The notes: generated by a model not told the origin, from the sequence alone. 64,000 nucleotides of DNA from Sulfitobacter indolifex (GCF_022788655.1 NZ_CP084955.1:62001-126000); one strand, 5' to 3'. Numbered from the stretch's first letter, positions 53,093-63,270 are shown. Program-made: numbers and translations.

Positions 53093-55561
53093 ATGACAGA
53101 GAACAAACCAGTTGTAGTTGTTACCGGCGCAGCAGGTAACATCGGCAGCAAGCTTAGCAAGGTTCTTGCGCACAAGCATCGAGTGATCGGCCTCGACCTT
53201 CCGCAGAACTGCGAAGGGCGGGAAGGATTGATCGGCTGCGACATCACTGATCCGGGATCGACTGCGCGGGCCATAGAGAAACTGCACGAGGCAACAGCTA
53301 ACGAACCTATTGCATCAGTCATCCATCTGGCTGCCTATTTCGATTTCAGCGGCGAAGATCGCCCGCAATACGAGGCGGTTAACGAGGAAGGAACGCGCAA
53401 CCTGCTGCGCGCCCTGCAAGATATCGAGGTTGAACAATTCGTCTATTCGGGAACCATGCTTGTACATCAGGCGGGACGCCCGGGTGAACGGATCACCGAG
53501 GATACACCGTTGGCCCCCGGATGGGCCTATCCGCAGTCAAAGGCCCGCACCGAAGAGATTATCCGCGAAGAAGCAGGCGATATACCCACCGTCTTTCTAC
53601 ATCTGGCCGGGCTCTATGACGACGAGACCGCAGTACCTACGCTGAGCCACCAGATCGCCCGCATCTATGAGCGCAGCTTCAAGGCGCATGTTTATTCCGG
53701 CAATACCGATGCCGGACAGGCATTCATTCATCTCGATGACATGTTGGAGCTTTTCGTTCGCGTGGTGAACCGCCGCACCGAGCTGCAAGCCGGAGAGATA
53801 ATTCTCGCGGGTGAGCCAGATACGGTGAGCTATGACGCGCTACAAGAACGCATTGGGGAATTGATCCACGGTGAAGACACTTGGAGAACGTTTGTCCTGC
53901 CGGCTCCCGTGGCTAAGTTGGGCGCGAAACTTGAAACAGAGTCCGAGCCGGTGGTGCCCGATACCCTTGATCAAGGGGAAAAGCCATTCATCCGACCCTT
54001 CATGATCGACATGGCGAGCGATCAATACGCGCTCGACATCTCAAAAGCGCGTCATTTGCTGGACTGGGAGCCGGAACGGCGCATCATGGACCGGCTGCCG
54101 ACGCTGATCAAGGCATTGAAGGATAACCCTTTGGGTTGGTACCGCGCAAATGGCATCACGCCGCCGCCCTGGCTTGAAGCGGCAAGCGAGCGGGTAAATG
54201 ACCCTGAAGCGTTGCGCGCGCGGCATGAGACGGAATATCGCGATCAACACCGGGCTAACCTTTGGGGCGGCTGGGCTAACGCTGGCCTTGGTCTGTGGTT
54301 GCTGACATCTCCACCTTTGTTGGGCGTAGAGGACCCCGGTATGATCGTCAGCGACGTGATCGCTGGGTTGCTGCTGTTTGCCTTTGGTATGCTATCGCTG
54401 TCCTGGCAGATGCCTTGGGCCCGGTTTGGTGCCGCAGTTCTGGGCTGTTGGATCATGTTTGCGCCGCTGGTCTTCTGGACGGACAATGGCGCCGCTTATC
54501 TGAATGGCACCCTCGTCGGCATGCTCGCCGTGGCCTTCGCGCTATGCCTGTTGCCGGTGCCAGGGGTTTCGCCAGTGGCCGCACAAACCGGGCCGACAAT
54601 TCCCAAGGGCTGGGATTACTCTCCATCTGACTGGTTCCAACGCCTTCCGGTCATCATGTTGGCGGTCGTCGGCCTCCTCGTCTCCCGTTATCTCACAGCC
54701 TATCAACTCGAATCCATTGGCGGTGTTTGGGAACCGTTTTTTAGCGGCACCTTGGAAGGGAAGAACGGAACCGAACAGATCATCACCTCATCCGTTTCCG
54801 AAGCTTGGCCGGTGCCAGACGCTGGTATCGGTGCGCTGACCTATGCATTGGAAATCATCGTTGGTACAATAGGTTCGGCGCGGCGGTGGCGCACGATGCC
54901 ATGGCTCGTGGTGCTGTTCGGCATTATGATCGTGCCGCTGGGCGCAGTGTCGATCTTTTTCATCGTGATCCAGCCTATTGTGATCGGAACCTACTCAACA
55001 CTAGCCCTGATTGCCGCCGCCGCGATGGTCTGGCAGATCCCCTATTCGCTGGACGAACTGGTCGCGACCTACCAGTTCCTGCGACGGCGTCACAGGGCTG
55101 GCCAGCCTTGGTTGCGGGTGTTTTTCACAGGCGACACCGATGAAGGCTCCGACGCCCGCACGCTGGACGATTTCGAACGCAGCCCCCAAGTGATCGTAAA
55201 AGACATGGTTTCAGGCGGGATGACCTTTCCCTGGACGCTTATGGCATCACTCGCGCTCGGCCTCGTGCTGATGCTGTCGCCGCTGCTTTTCGGATGGGAC
55301 AGCGGGACCGCCGCGACGAACCATGTCGTGGGCGCACTGGTCATCACCGTGACCGTGGCCGCACTCGCGCCAGTGGCTCGGCTGGGACGTTTTCTAAACG
55401 TGCTGATGGGAATAGTCCTGCTTTTTGCGCCTCTGGTCGTCGGAGCCAGCTGGGAGGCCCTGTTGTTTTCCGCGCTTGTGGGTATTGCGTTGATCGCGCT
55501 CAGCATCCCGCGCGGCACGGTCAGAAGTACTTACGGAACTTGGGACAGGTTCATTAGGTAG
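53093..55561 (+). CDS. fusion of an NAD-dependent epimerase/dehydratase and a polytopic membrane domain
   Basis: The 822-residue protein starts with an extended SDR: Rossmann motif VTGAAGNIGSKL (residues 10-21), catalytic Tyr146/Lys150 in AYPQSK, and the substrate region LHLAGLYDDE. From about residue 385 it turns into a membrane protein with SPW-repeat-like segments (NLWGGWANAGLGLWLLTSPPLLG, AAVLGCWIMFAPLVFW, and again WTLMASLALGLVLMLSPLLFGW). A separate middle segment resembles the vitamin K epoxide reductase-like fold without its cysteines (DWFQRLPVIMLAVVGLLVSRY, PVPDAGIGALTYALEIIVG). The start at 53093 follows GGGGAG. It is followed by a cation exchanger 4 bases later. Confidence 0.8.
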   Translation: MTENKPVVVVTGAAGNIGSKLSKVLAHKHRVIGLDLPQNCEGREGLIGCDITDPGSTARAIEKLHEATANEPIASVIHLAAYFDFSGEDRPQYEAVNEEGTRNLLRALQDIEVEQFVYSGTMLVHQAGRPGERITEDTPLAPGWAYPQSKARTEEIIREEAGDIPTVFLHLAGLYDDETAVPTLSHQIARIYERSFKAHVYSGNTDAGQAFIHLDDMLELFVRVVNRRTELQAGEIILAGEPDTVSYDALQERIGELIHGEDTWRTFVLPAPVAKLGAKLETESEPVVPDTLDQGEKPFIRPFMIDMASDQYALDISKARHLLDWEPERRIMDRLPTLIKALKDNPLGWYRANGITPPPWLEAASERVNDPEALRARHETEYRDQHRANLWGGWANAGLGLWLLTSPPLLGVEDPGMIVSDVIAGLLLFAFGMLSLSWQMPWARFGAAVLGCWIMFAPLVFWTDNGAAYLNGTLVGMLAVAFALCLLPVPGVSPVAAQTGPTIPKGWDYSPSDWFQRLPVIMLAVVGLLVSRYLTAYQLESIGGVWEPFFSGTLEGKNGTEQIITSSVSEAWPVPDAGIGALTYALEIIVGTIGSARRWRTMPWLVVLFGIMIVPLGAVSIFFIVIQPIVIGTYSTLALIAAAAMVWQIPYSLDELVATYQFLRRRHRAGQPWLRVFFTGDTDEGSDARTLDDFERSPQVIVKDMVSGGMTFPWTLMASLALGLVLMLSPLLFGWDSGTAATNHVVGALVITVTVAALAPVARLGRFLNVLMGIVLLFAPLVVGASWEALLFSALVGIALIALSIPRGTVRSTYGTWDRFIR

Positions 55562-55565
55562 CATA

Positions 55566-56600
55566 ATGGTTCCATTCAATGATCTCCCTCTAGTTGTTGT
55601 TGTCGTAATATTCTGCATCGCAGCGGGGGCCGTTTGGTTCGCGGGCATGCGTTTGTCACGCTATGCAGACGGGATCGCGCGTGAATTCGGGGTTGGGCAG
55701 GCGGTGCTGGGGGTGATCCTGCTGGGCGGGGTCACTTCATTGCCGGAAATCGCCGTGACCGGTACGGCGGCGATCAGCGGCAATGCGGCGCTGGCGGTCA
55801 ACAACCTGTTAGGCGGGTTCACGATGCAGGTCACGGTGCTGGCGTTGGCCGATATGGCAATCCGTCGCAACGCCCTCACTGCGACCGTGCCCGACCCTAT
55901 CGTACTCCTCCAAGGCGTGCTGGGCATCATCCTCATTGCTGCGACGATCACTGGCATCGGCGTGGGCGATGTTTCCTTCGCCGGGGCAGGCCTCTGGACA
56001 TGGGGCATTGCCGCTCTTTTCGTCTATGCGGTGCGTATGGTTGCCCGCACGCAGGACAACCCTGGCTGGGAAGTGATCGGTGAACCGCCCTCTCCCGATA
56101 TTGACGTGAAAGACCCCAAAGACGACCTTTCACGTCTACAACTGATGGGTGCGACGGCGGCAGTAGCTCTGGCGATTCTGACCATGGGATATCTTCTGGC
56201 CACCAGCGGCGAAGTGCTGGCTGAACGCACGGGGCTAGGCGACAGCTTTTTCGGCGCAGTATTCATCGCCATTTCGACATCCTTGCCGGAAATCAGCACC
56301 GTGCTCGCTGCGGTCAAACTAGGCCGCCACGTGATGGCAGTGTCGGATATCTTCGGCACCAACTTGTTCGACATTGGCGTGATATTCTTAGTTGATCTGT
56401 TCTATCCGGGCGGCGCGGTCCTAAACGAGGTTGGAATGTTCTCAATTGTCGCTGGACTGACTGGCATTGCGGTCACAGCCGTCTATGTGGTCGGCCTAAT
56501 CGAGCGGCGCGACCCTGCTCTTTTTGGGATTGGACTCGATTCCTATGCGGTTACCATTATCTATATCGGAGGAATCGCGCTGTTGTTCACGATGCGATGA
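55566..56600 (+). CDS. Na+/Ca2+ exchanger-family (CaCA) antiporter
   Basis: The 344-residue membrane protein has the two inverted alpha repeats that form the ion site: GGVTSLPEIAVTGTAAISGNAALAVNNLLGGF near residue 52 and AISTSLPEISTVLAAVKLGRHVMAVSDIFGTNLFD near residue 235. About ten helices are predicted. The loop between halves is short and charged. It starts 4 bases after the fusion gene, so they are one operon, perhaps coupling envelope and calcium homeostasis. Confidence 0.9.
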   Translation: MVPFNDLPLVVVVVIFCIAAGAVWFAGMRLSRYADGIAREFGVGQAVLGVILLGGVTSLPEIAVTGTAAISGNAALAVNNLLGGFTMQVTVLALADMAIRRNALTATVPDPIVLLQGVLGIILIAATITGIGVGDVSFAGAGLWTWGIAALFVYAVRMVARTQDNPGWEVIGEPPSPDIDVKDPKDDLSRLQLMGATAAVALAILTMGYLLATSGEVLAERTGLGDSFFGAVFIAISTSLPEISTVLAAVKLGRHVMAVSDIFGTNLFDIGVIFLVDLFYPGGAVLNEVGMFSIVAGLTGIAVTAVYVVGLIERRDPALFGIGLDSYAVTIIYIGGIALLFTMR

Positions 56601-56624
56601 CGCCCCAGAAAAAAGGAGGCTGAC

Positions 56625-56891
56625 ATGACCGAACCCGAAAAACCGGCGCAAGATGGCGCGGATCTGCCTGAAATTGGAGAGAACCTGACCCGCAACGAGA
56701 TCATGGACGTATTAGCCGATGAGGGCTATCCGGCGGGTGGACGGAAAGGCTGGCTGAAACAGGTTCTGACTCGGTTGGCAATCGAGCAGCGCGAAAGTCC
56801 GAACGGCACCCGCGCCGAACTGGTGGACGAGATCACCGATATTCTAAACGAAAACGTCCCGGGCGACCCCAAAGCGGAAGATAGCTTGTGA
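56625..56891 (+). CDS. unrecognised small acidic protein (88 aa)
   Basis: The start follows AAAGGAGGCTGAC, an excellent ribosome site. The product is acidic and helical (TRNEIMDVLADEGYPAGGRKGWLKQVLTRLAIEQRE and AELVDEITDILNEN), with no membrane helix. It is the third gene of the operon starting at 53093. No family was recognised. Confidence 0.75.
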   Translation: MTEPEKPAQDGADLPEIGENLTRNEIMDVLADEGYPAGGRKGWLKQVLTRLAIEQRESPNGTRAELVDEITDILNENVPGDPKAEDSL

Positions 56892-57036
56892 GAAGCTGCT
56901 TCTGTGGCTCGGCGCGAAACTTCTCTTTTCAGCGACTTTCGCTTCATTTCTAGGGACCGATATGGGGATCTAAATTCCATACAACGGATGCCACAGCGAG
57001 ACACATAATCATCGCAACACCAACAGGGAGATACCA

Positions 57037-57126
57037 ATGGAACCGAACCAATATGAAGAGAAGCACGATTTTATCCGGCAAGCCAATGAATTTCTTCTTG
57101 AACTACGTCAGCGTCCACTTGTGTAA
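57037..57126 (+). CDS. truncated or very small gene (29 aa)
   Basis: ATG 57037 follows AGGGAGA and encodes MEPNQYEEKHDFIRQANEFL followed by a short basic end. The credible ribosome site and protein-like start suggest a real gene whose body was replaced by the IS6 fragment immediately downstream. Confidence 0.4.
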   Translation: MEPNQYEEKHDFIRQANEFLLELRQRPLV

Positions 57127-57427
57127 ACGAAAATTTAAACTGCGCTTCTATGACGCCGCAAAGCGCGAGATCGCACCCGGCGTTGATCATTGGTCACACA
57201 AGGGGTTCAATAACCGCGCAGAAAACAGCCATCTGCCCATACGGAAACGAGAGCGGGTAATGCAGGGCTTCCGATCACCGGGTGGATTGCAGCGCTTCGT
57301 CTCTATGCATTCCACAACCCGCAATCGTTTCTCCGTACCTGCCCGCCGTCGTCGTTCCGCTCTCACCATCCGCTACCATCGGATAGAAGCATTAAAAGCG
57401 TGGAAATCCGCGGCATATGCCACTTGA
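57127..57427 (+). pseudogene. IS6-family transposase C-terminal fragment
   Basis: The frame reads DAAKREIAPGVDHWSHKGFNNRAENSHLPIRKRERVMQGFRSPGGLQRFVSMHS then RRRSALTIRYHRIEALKAWKS, the last third of an IS6 transposase of a different subtype from the copy at 40.5 kb. The N-terminal two thirds are missing. Its right end should lie shortly after 57427. Confidence 0.85.
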
Positions 57428-57527
57428 TCAACGACTGGCATGCCAACTTGAAAACTCGGCGAGTTAACGTGACAACACCACGTGCCATGATATTCACTCA
57501 TGAATGACCTATGGAGATTGTTGCACA

Positions 57528-59312
57528 ATGATCGACGCTGTCGGCTTCAATGCCGCTTATCTGGCGCTTGGGATCCTAGTGCTTCTCTTTGTTGTGCTCA
57601 CGTTGGAGAAATTCCCGCCCGAGGTCACTGCGTCGGGAGCGGCGGCCCTATATATCGTGCTGGGACTGGTGCCTCACGATGGGGTGATGAACGTCTTTTC
57701 AAACCCGGCCCCCATCACGATCGGGGCCATGTTCATCGTTTCGGGCGCGCTGGTGCGCACCGGCGTTTTGGATGCGTTGGCAAATCTGGTGATCAATCGC
57801 GCACAAGATCGCCCCCTGCTGGCCGTGGTGGTGTTCTTGATTTCGGCGGTCGCCGCCTCAGCCTTCATGAACAACACGCCGGTCGTACTGGTTCTCATTC
57901 CGGTGGTCATTCGGCTGGCAAACAATTTGCAACTGGCCCCGACGCGGCTGTTGATTCCGCTCTCTTACATGGCGATCCTTGGCGGTACCTGCACGCTGAT
58001 CGGAACGTCCACAAATATCATTGTCGATGGCATCGCGCGCAAAAACGGGATGGAACCGTTTTCGATCTTCGAGATCGCGCCCGTCGGGCTGACAGCCACG
58101 CTGGTCGGAAGCGTATCCCTACTAATTCTCGGACGTTGGCTGCTGCCCCACCGCAAAGCGGATATCGCCGCCGGCGGCGATCGAGAAACCCGGTACCTGT
58201 CTGAAATCACGGTTCTTGAATCCTACCCACATGTCGATGCCCCTCTGGCCAAGATCGCCGATTTTGGCCGTGATGGCGTGCAAGTCAAAGGTGTGAAGCG
58301 TGCCGGCAAGATCAAAAGGAGCGATCTGGAAGATTATGTTCTGCAAAAGGGGGATGTGGTGATCGTTGTGACCACCACATCCGAGCTGTTAACCTTCGTC
58401 GAGAAAGCGGGGCTGCGAGCCGGAATGCAACGCACATCGGATCCCGATCCCGATGAAGTGCTATTAACGGCCGAAGCCATTGTAACTCCAAAACGCCGCT
58501 CTGTTGGAAGGAGCATTGCCGATCTGGCGCTTGGGCGCAAAGCAGGCGTGCGTGTTTTGGGTGCGTTCCGGCATGGGCATATTGCTGGGCCCGATCTCTC
58601 AAGCGTGCGCCTGCGCGCTGCCGACAAGCTGCTGCTGGAAGGACCCGCCGACGGCTTCCGGTCGCTGGCCGAGGTCGGCGACGTGGCATCGATTACCCAG
58701 CCATCAGGTCGTGCATTTCGCCGCAAGCAAGCACCGGTCGCTATTATCGCGCTGCTTGGGATTGTGGTCCTCGCGGCGCTGAATGTCATGCCTATCGGTA
58801 TTCTGGCGCTGGTCGCCGTGGCCGGGATCCTGCTGCTGCGCTGCATCGACAGCGACGAGGCGTGGCAATCTGTCGACGGCTCGATCCTTGTGCTGATCTT
58901 TGCGATGCTGATCATCGGGACAGGGCTGGAACACACGGGAGCGGTCCAGCTGATCGTCGATATGCTTACCCCGCTACTGTCCGGGCTGCCGCCTTTCTTG
59001 ACGCTATTGGCGGTTTACTTCGTGGCCTCCATTCTAACCGAGAGCGTCACCAACAATGCTGTGGCCGTGGTGTTCACACCCATTGTCATTGCGCTAGCGC
59101 CGGAACTGGGCGTCGATGCGCGCCCGCTTGCCGTGGCCGTAATGGTCGCCGCGAGCGCCAGCTTTGCAACGCCTATCGGATATCAGACGAACACACTGGT
59201 ATATGGCGCCGGAAACTACCGGTTCACGGATTTTCTCAAGATAGGCATTCCGATGAACGTCATCGTAGGGCTGACCTCGTCCTTCGCGATCAGCATCTTC
59301 TTTCCTCTTTGA
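57528..59312 (+). CDS. SLC13-type permease with two RCK_C (TrkA-C) domains
   Basis: The 594-residue transporter has two membrane halves of the ArsB/SLC13 (DASS) type, with signature helices FMNNTPVVLVLIPVVIRLA and VTNNAVAVVFTPIVIAL and the loops GGTCTLIGTSTNIIVDG and ATPIGYQTNTLVYGAG. Between them lie two RCK_C domains (about residues 205-290 and 300-385: SEITVLESYPHVDAPLAKI, RSVGRSIADLAL). The layout fits sodium-linked uptake of sulfate or other anions, controlled by a small ligand. ATG 57528 follows GGAGATTGTT. Confidence 0.9.
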   Translation: MIDAVGFNAAYLALGILVLLFVVLTLEKFPPEVTASGAAALYIVLGLVPHDGVMNVFSNPAPITIGAMFIVSGALVRTGVLDALANLVINRAQDRPLLAVVVFLISAVAASAFMNNTPVVLVLIPVVIRLANNLQLAPTRLLIPLSYMAILGGTCTLIGTSTNIIVDGIARKNGMEPFSIFEIAPVGLTATLVGSVSLLILGRWLLPHRKADIAAGGDRETRYLSEITVLESYPHVDAPLAKIADFGRDGVQVKGVKRAGKIKRSDLEDYVLQKGDVVIVVTTTSELLTFVEKAGLRAGMQRTSDPDPDEVLLTAEAIVTPKRRSVGRSIADLALGRKAGVRVLGAFRHGHIAGPDLSSVRLRAADKLLLEGPADGFRSLAEVGDVASITQPSGRAFRRKQAPVAIIALLGIVVLAALNVMPIGILALVAVAGILLLRCIDSDEAWQSVDGSILVLIFAMLIIGTGLEHTGAVQLIVDMLTPLLSGLPPFLTLLAVYFVASILTESVTNNAVAVVFTPIVIALAPELGVDARPLAVAVMVAASASFATPIGYQTNTLVYGAGNYRFTDFLKIGIPMNVIVGLTSSFAISIFFPL

Positions 59313-59694
59313 AACTGTGGCTGCGGCAATTGCCGGTATTTCCGTTTCTTGCCGGATGCCCTAAAATCGATGATCCGCTAGCCGTCGATGAGCTGTGTCG
59401 TTGTCGACGGCCCCATTCCTTCCATTCATCTATTCAAGCGCATCAATGTCCAGAGGCTCGCAACCCGCAAGGTCTGAAATGCTGCAAAACGACAAATGAC
59501 GAGCAATCTGGCACAGGGCAGAACGATGCCCCTCTTAAGTTGGCGGGGGGATAGAACAGCATGACCCGCAGGTCATGCACGGCAAGTTTTTGGCTTTTGA
59601 TTATCGCCAACATGTGGACCAGATGCTGCATCCGGAGATGCTGCCCTTTGTTCTACCGCTGGTCGCTATCCAGCTTATGTGCTTGATCGCAGTG

Positions 59695-61000
59695 ATGACC
59701 GACACCGCTCTGGCCGAAGAAAACGCCCGCCTGAAAGCCCGTTTCCTCGAGAGGCGGCGCTCGTGGATGCGGTCGAGGCTCAGAGGTGGCTGGAAAGCAT
59801 CGTCAGCGAATTGCGCCGGGAGAAGTTCGGGCAGAGATCCGAAAAACTCGGCCCGGAGCAGTTCAATCTGCCGCTCGAGGATGTGGAACTGGGACCAGGG
59901 CGTTCTGGACGTACCGCAGGAGAAGGCGCGGCGTGCGCTGAAGGGACAAGATGCTGCTGAGAAGGGCGCCCCCAACCGCAACAGCGGGTCCTGGTCACCC
60001 GGCACGGTGATCCAAGCGCATGCGCCGGAACATGTTGTGCGGCCGCCACTTTCCATTCTACCGCGAAGAGGAAATCTGCACCCGACAGAGGATCACGCTG
60101 GACCGAGCGACGCTCGGCATCTGGTCCGGCGCGCCTGCTTTCACCCGCGCCCGATCGCCCATCACCTGAAGGAGCGCCTGAAAGGCGTGGACCGGATCTT
60201 CATGGGCGAAACCCGCGCCCCGGTTCCGGGAGGGCGAAAAACGAAGACCGGATACTTCTGGGCCATCGTTGGAGACGATCGGGGTCACGGCGCACTGATC
60301 CTCCCATAGTGATGTTCCATTATGCGCCAAGTTGTGGCGCCGTGCATGCGCTCCGCTTCCTCGAAGGCTATCGCGGGAGCTTCGTGCAATGCGACGGCTA
60401 TGAAGCCCATGACTAACTCACCAAGGTCAATCGGACCGAGCGGCCATGGACGCTGGTCCATTGCTGGACCCATGCGCGCCGACACTTCGTGAAGCGTCTG
60501 GAAAAGGACGGCCGCCGGTCGCCGAGGAAGCCCTGCGTCAGATCGCCGAACTCTATTCCGTTGAGAAATCCTTGCCCGCAAGGGGCCCCCAAACCCGGCT
60601 TGTCGTCCGACGGGAGCTGGCCGACCCGATCATCACCGCCATCCGCCCTTGGCTCGAGGCGCAGTTGTCGCGTATTCCGCGTTCGTCAAAGCGGGCTGAG
60701 GGCATCTGCTACACTCTTGCGCGCTGGCCCAGCTTGACACGGTTCCTGAACGACGGGTGTCTGGAACCGGACACCAACCCGGTCGAGAACCAGATCAGGA
60801 AGATTGCTCTGATTCGGAAGAACGCCCTCTTCGTTGGACACGAGGGCGGCGCAGAGAGCTGGGCATTGCTTGCCAGCCTGATCGCGAACTGCAAAATGTG
60901 CGACGTCGATCCGGTCAGTTACCTCTCCGACACGTTGCGCGTATTGCCCGGTTCTGTCGCAAAGTTTTTGCGGTTGGTTGGACTGGCTCGCGCATGGTAG
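59695..61000 (+). pseudogene. IS66-family transposase (TnpC), multiply frameshifted
   Basis: The TnpC order is preserved across several frames: ALAEENARLKA, EAALVDAVEAQRWLESIVSELRREKFGQRSEKL, DRIFMGETRAPVPGGRKTKTGYFWAIVGDDRG (first catalytic region), FHYAPSCGAVHALRFLEGYRGSFVQCDGYEAHD followed by a stop, HCWTHARRHFVKRLEKDG, and the long C-terminal RWPSLTRFLNDGCLEPDTNPVENQIRKIALIRKNALFVGHEGGAESWALLASLIANCK. At least four frame changes and one stop are present. No TnpA/TnpB genes or ends were found. It is a dead copy. Confidence 0.85.
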
Positions 61001-61108
61001 GTGCGGGCTTTTGAGCTTGATAGAGAGTCACCGCGTGACATGTGTTTGAATATATCGCGCCGGTGCGTACGATGCTAAGCCATTGCGAAACCGCGAAAGG
61101 ATTGCTCG

Positions 61109-62221
61109 ATGATTGACGCATACGCCCCCGACACCCCTGCCCTTTTGCTTGATGAAGCGCGGATGCAACGGAACATCGCGCGTCTTGCTGACCATGCGGA
61201 AAAGCTTGGCGTCACGCTGCGGCCGCATCTGAAAACGGCAAAATCCGTCGATGTTGCCCGCCAGCTCACCGGTGGGGCGCCCGGCCCGATTACCGTGTCG
61301 ACATTGGCCGAAGCCGAGGTTTTCTTTGCCACAGGCCACAGCGATATTCTCTACGCCGTGGGGATCGCGCCGCAAAAGTTGAAACGCGTACAGGCGCTGC
61401 GCCAGAGGGGCTGCGATCTAGTCGTGATCCTCGACAACGCAGCCCAAGCGCAGGCCGTGGCGGAGGCCGCCGTCCCCGCTATGATCGAAATCGACTGCGA
61501 TGGTCACCGCGGCGGGCTGCGCCCGGATGACCCGGCACTCGTTGAGGTCGGACGCATCCTGTACGCCGTCGAATGCCTGCGCGGTGTGATGACCCATGCG
61601 GGCGAAAGTTATACGGTCCGGGGCCGCGAGGCCCATGCCAACTTCGCAGAACAGGAGCGCAAAGCCGCTGTCACCGCCGCCGAAAACCTGCGCGGCGCGG
61701 GCCTCTCCTGCCCCGTGGTCAGCATCGGCTCGACCCCCACCGCCCATGCCGCGCGCGACCTGACAGGCGTGACCGAACTGCGCGCCGGTGTTTATATGTT
61801 CTTCGATCTGGTCATGGCCGGGATCGACGTCTGCACCCAAGATGACATCGCCCTGAGCGTTCTGACCACGGTCATCGGCCACCAACCCGCAAAGGGGTGG
61901 ACCATGATCGACGCAGGCTGGATGGCCATGTCCCGCGACCGGGGCACGGCGGCGCAGGACGTGGACCAAGGCTACGGCCTAGTGTGCGACGAGACTGGTC
62001 AAATCCTGACCGACTATTTCGTCGTCAGCGCCAATCAGGAACACGGGATCATCGCGCAGCGCGAGGGGGCAAACCCGCCGCCGCTGGACCTTCCCGTCGG
62101 CACCCGCCTGAGGATCCTGCCCAACCACGCCTGTGCCACCGCCGCCCAGCACGACCGCTACCATCTGGTGCGGCAAGACGGCGGTCCGCTTGACGTTTGG
62201 CCGCGTTTTAACGGCTGGTAA
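61109..62221 (+). CDS. D-serine dehydratase-like (DSD1/alanine-racemase-fold) enzyme
   Basis: The 370-residue PLP enzyme has an alanine racemase-type barrel with the PLP lysine Lys42 in LRPHLKTAKS and the C-terminal zinc site His340/Cys342 in LPNHACAT, the marks of eukaryote-type D-serine dehydratases and D-threonine aldolases. Other family parts are EIDCDGHRGGLRP and VSIGSTPTAHA. It likely deaminates D-serine or cleaves a D-3-hydroxy amino acid. It follows the IS66 remnant and has no operon partner in the window. Confidence 0.9.
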   Translation: MIDAYAPDTPALLLDEARMQRNIARLADHAEKLGVTLRPHLKTAKSVDVARQLTGGAPGPITVSTLAEAEVFFATGHSDILYAVGIAPQKLKRVQALRQRGCDLVVILDNAAQAQAVAEAAVPAMIEIDCDGHRGGLRPDDPALVEVGRILYAVECLRGVMTHAGESYTVRGREAHANFAEQERKAAVTAAENLRGAGLSCPVVSIGSTPTAHAARDLTGVTELRAGVYMFFDLVMAGIDVCTQDDIALSVLTTVIGHQPAKGWTMIDAGWMAMSRDRGTAAQDVDQGYGLVCDETGQILTDYFVVSANQEHGIIAQREGANPPPLDLPVGTRLRILPNHACATAAQHDRYHLVRQDGGPLDVWPRFNGW

Positions 62222-62602
62222 GAAGCAGAGCATAACTCGCATCACAGAAGCCCAATCAACCGTAACCGGCACGCCCAAGCTTGTCTTTTCAATCTAGTAT
62301 TAAGATTGCAGCCTACGCATATGGGCCATTACTGCCAAGCTATACTGGAACCGCGTGGATCCGTTGGCCGTGGGGCAGAAATCTCAAAGCAACTTCACGA
62401 AAGTCTACGGTGCGTCCGCAATTTCTCGAATGATCTCCAATTTGCTCAGCCAACTCTTGCGGCAAGTTCCACCAAATAGATGCTTTCACTATTTTTAAGT
62501 CACGCCGGGATATATCAATATTTTTCTACCGATCAAAATTCTCGCAAAAAATCCCGTACGATTGAGGCTTTCTGAAAACCGCATGCAGAATGGCCTCTAA
62601 AT
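62222..62602. other. no supported gene
   Basis: The stretch is lower in GC and contains only short frames. No promoter or hairpin was clear after the dehydratase-like gene. Confidence 0.4.
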
Positions 62603-63005
62603 TCAGTCTGAAACATTCAGCGGAGGATAGACCACGGTGCCGTCTGGACGAAGCTCGGCCGCTTCTGACGGTGTCGCCTTGGTGATTTTCTTTGCTGACA
62701 TGATGTGCCCGACAGAATGACCATGCAGCAGAAGATAATCCGTGATGATCCGCCGGTGACAGCGCCACCAGACTGCCTCAGAGCACATCATTGCGACGAT
62801 TTTGGTTCGCCCCAGATCGACTAACTCTGCGAAGGCTGTCTGGAACGCGTCCCCAAGGGCATAATCCGCGTAGTTTTGGAAACTGCGGACACGCTTCTAA
62901 CTGGCGCGTGGCTCGGCGCAGATCGGCTAAGTGCATGGTGCATTGGGAGTGCCAACGTGTAGCGTGCTCTTCATCATCGTGACAGTTGAGCACCGTCTCA
63001 CTCAA
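62603..63005 (-). pseudogene. DUF488 family protein, broken by an indel
   Basis: The C-terminal frame is typical DUF488: FQNYADYALGDAFQTAFAELVDLGRTKIVAMMCSEAVWWRCHRRIITDYLLLHGHSVGHI. The preceding part is in another frame: HLADLRRATRQLEACP, where the family has (G)LRRATRQLEASPN. The frame is lost near 62880 where ~10 residues are missing, and the N-terminal third is not recognisable. As written, only the 62-codon end is translatable from ATG 62791. Confidence 0.7.
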
Positions 63006-63027
63006 AGGCTGATCTATCGCTGGGAGT

Positions 63028-63270
63028 TCACGCTATGGGATACTGCCTTAGCTCGATAAGCATTTCATTTGCGCGATGGACAATTTCTTGCTTATTCTCT
63101 TCACCATTCGCCCGCTTTGCGTCATCCAGGAGGGCTTCAATCCTTTTCTGGATATCCAACAGTTTTTGCTCTTCAACTTCTGAAGTTTTTGTCCGTCCAA
63201 GTTCAGCTCTACGCTCGATTAATGCTTTTTCCAGCTCATGAACCTTTTCTTCAAAATCGCTCTGTTTCAC
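63028..63270 (-). CDS. small coiled-coil protein (80 aa)
   Basis: The product is one long charged helix (SDFEEKVHELEKALIERRAELGRTKTSEVEEQKLLDIQKRIEALLDDAKRA) with heptad spacing. The start follows AGGAGCTCACCGGTG. It is cytosolic and has no recognised family. The 63271-63679 gap upstream shows no supported gene. Confidence 0.6.
   Translation of the reverse strand: MKQSDFEEKVHELEKALIERRAELGRTKTSEVEEQKLLDIQKRIEALLDDAKRANGEENKQEIVHRANEMLIELRQYPIA

Noticed and set aside
61109..62221. Assigning this gene as a classic alanine racemase
   Set aside because: It has the alanine-racemase fold but also the C-terminal His/Cys zinc site of the DSD1 group, and lacks the racemase C-terminal catalytic Tyr domain by eye.
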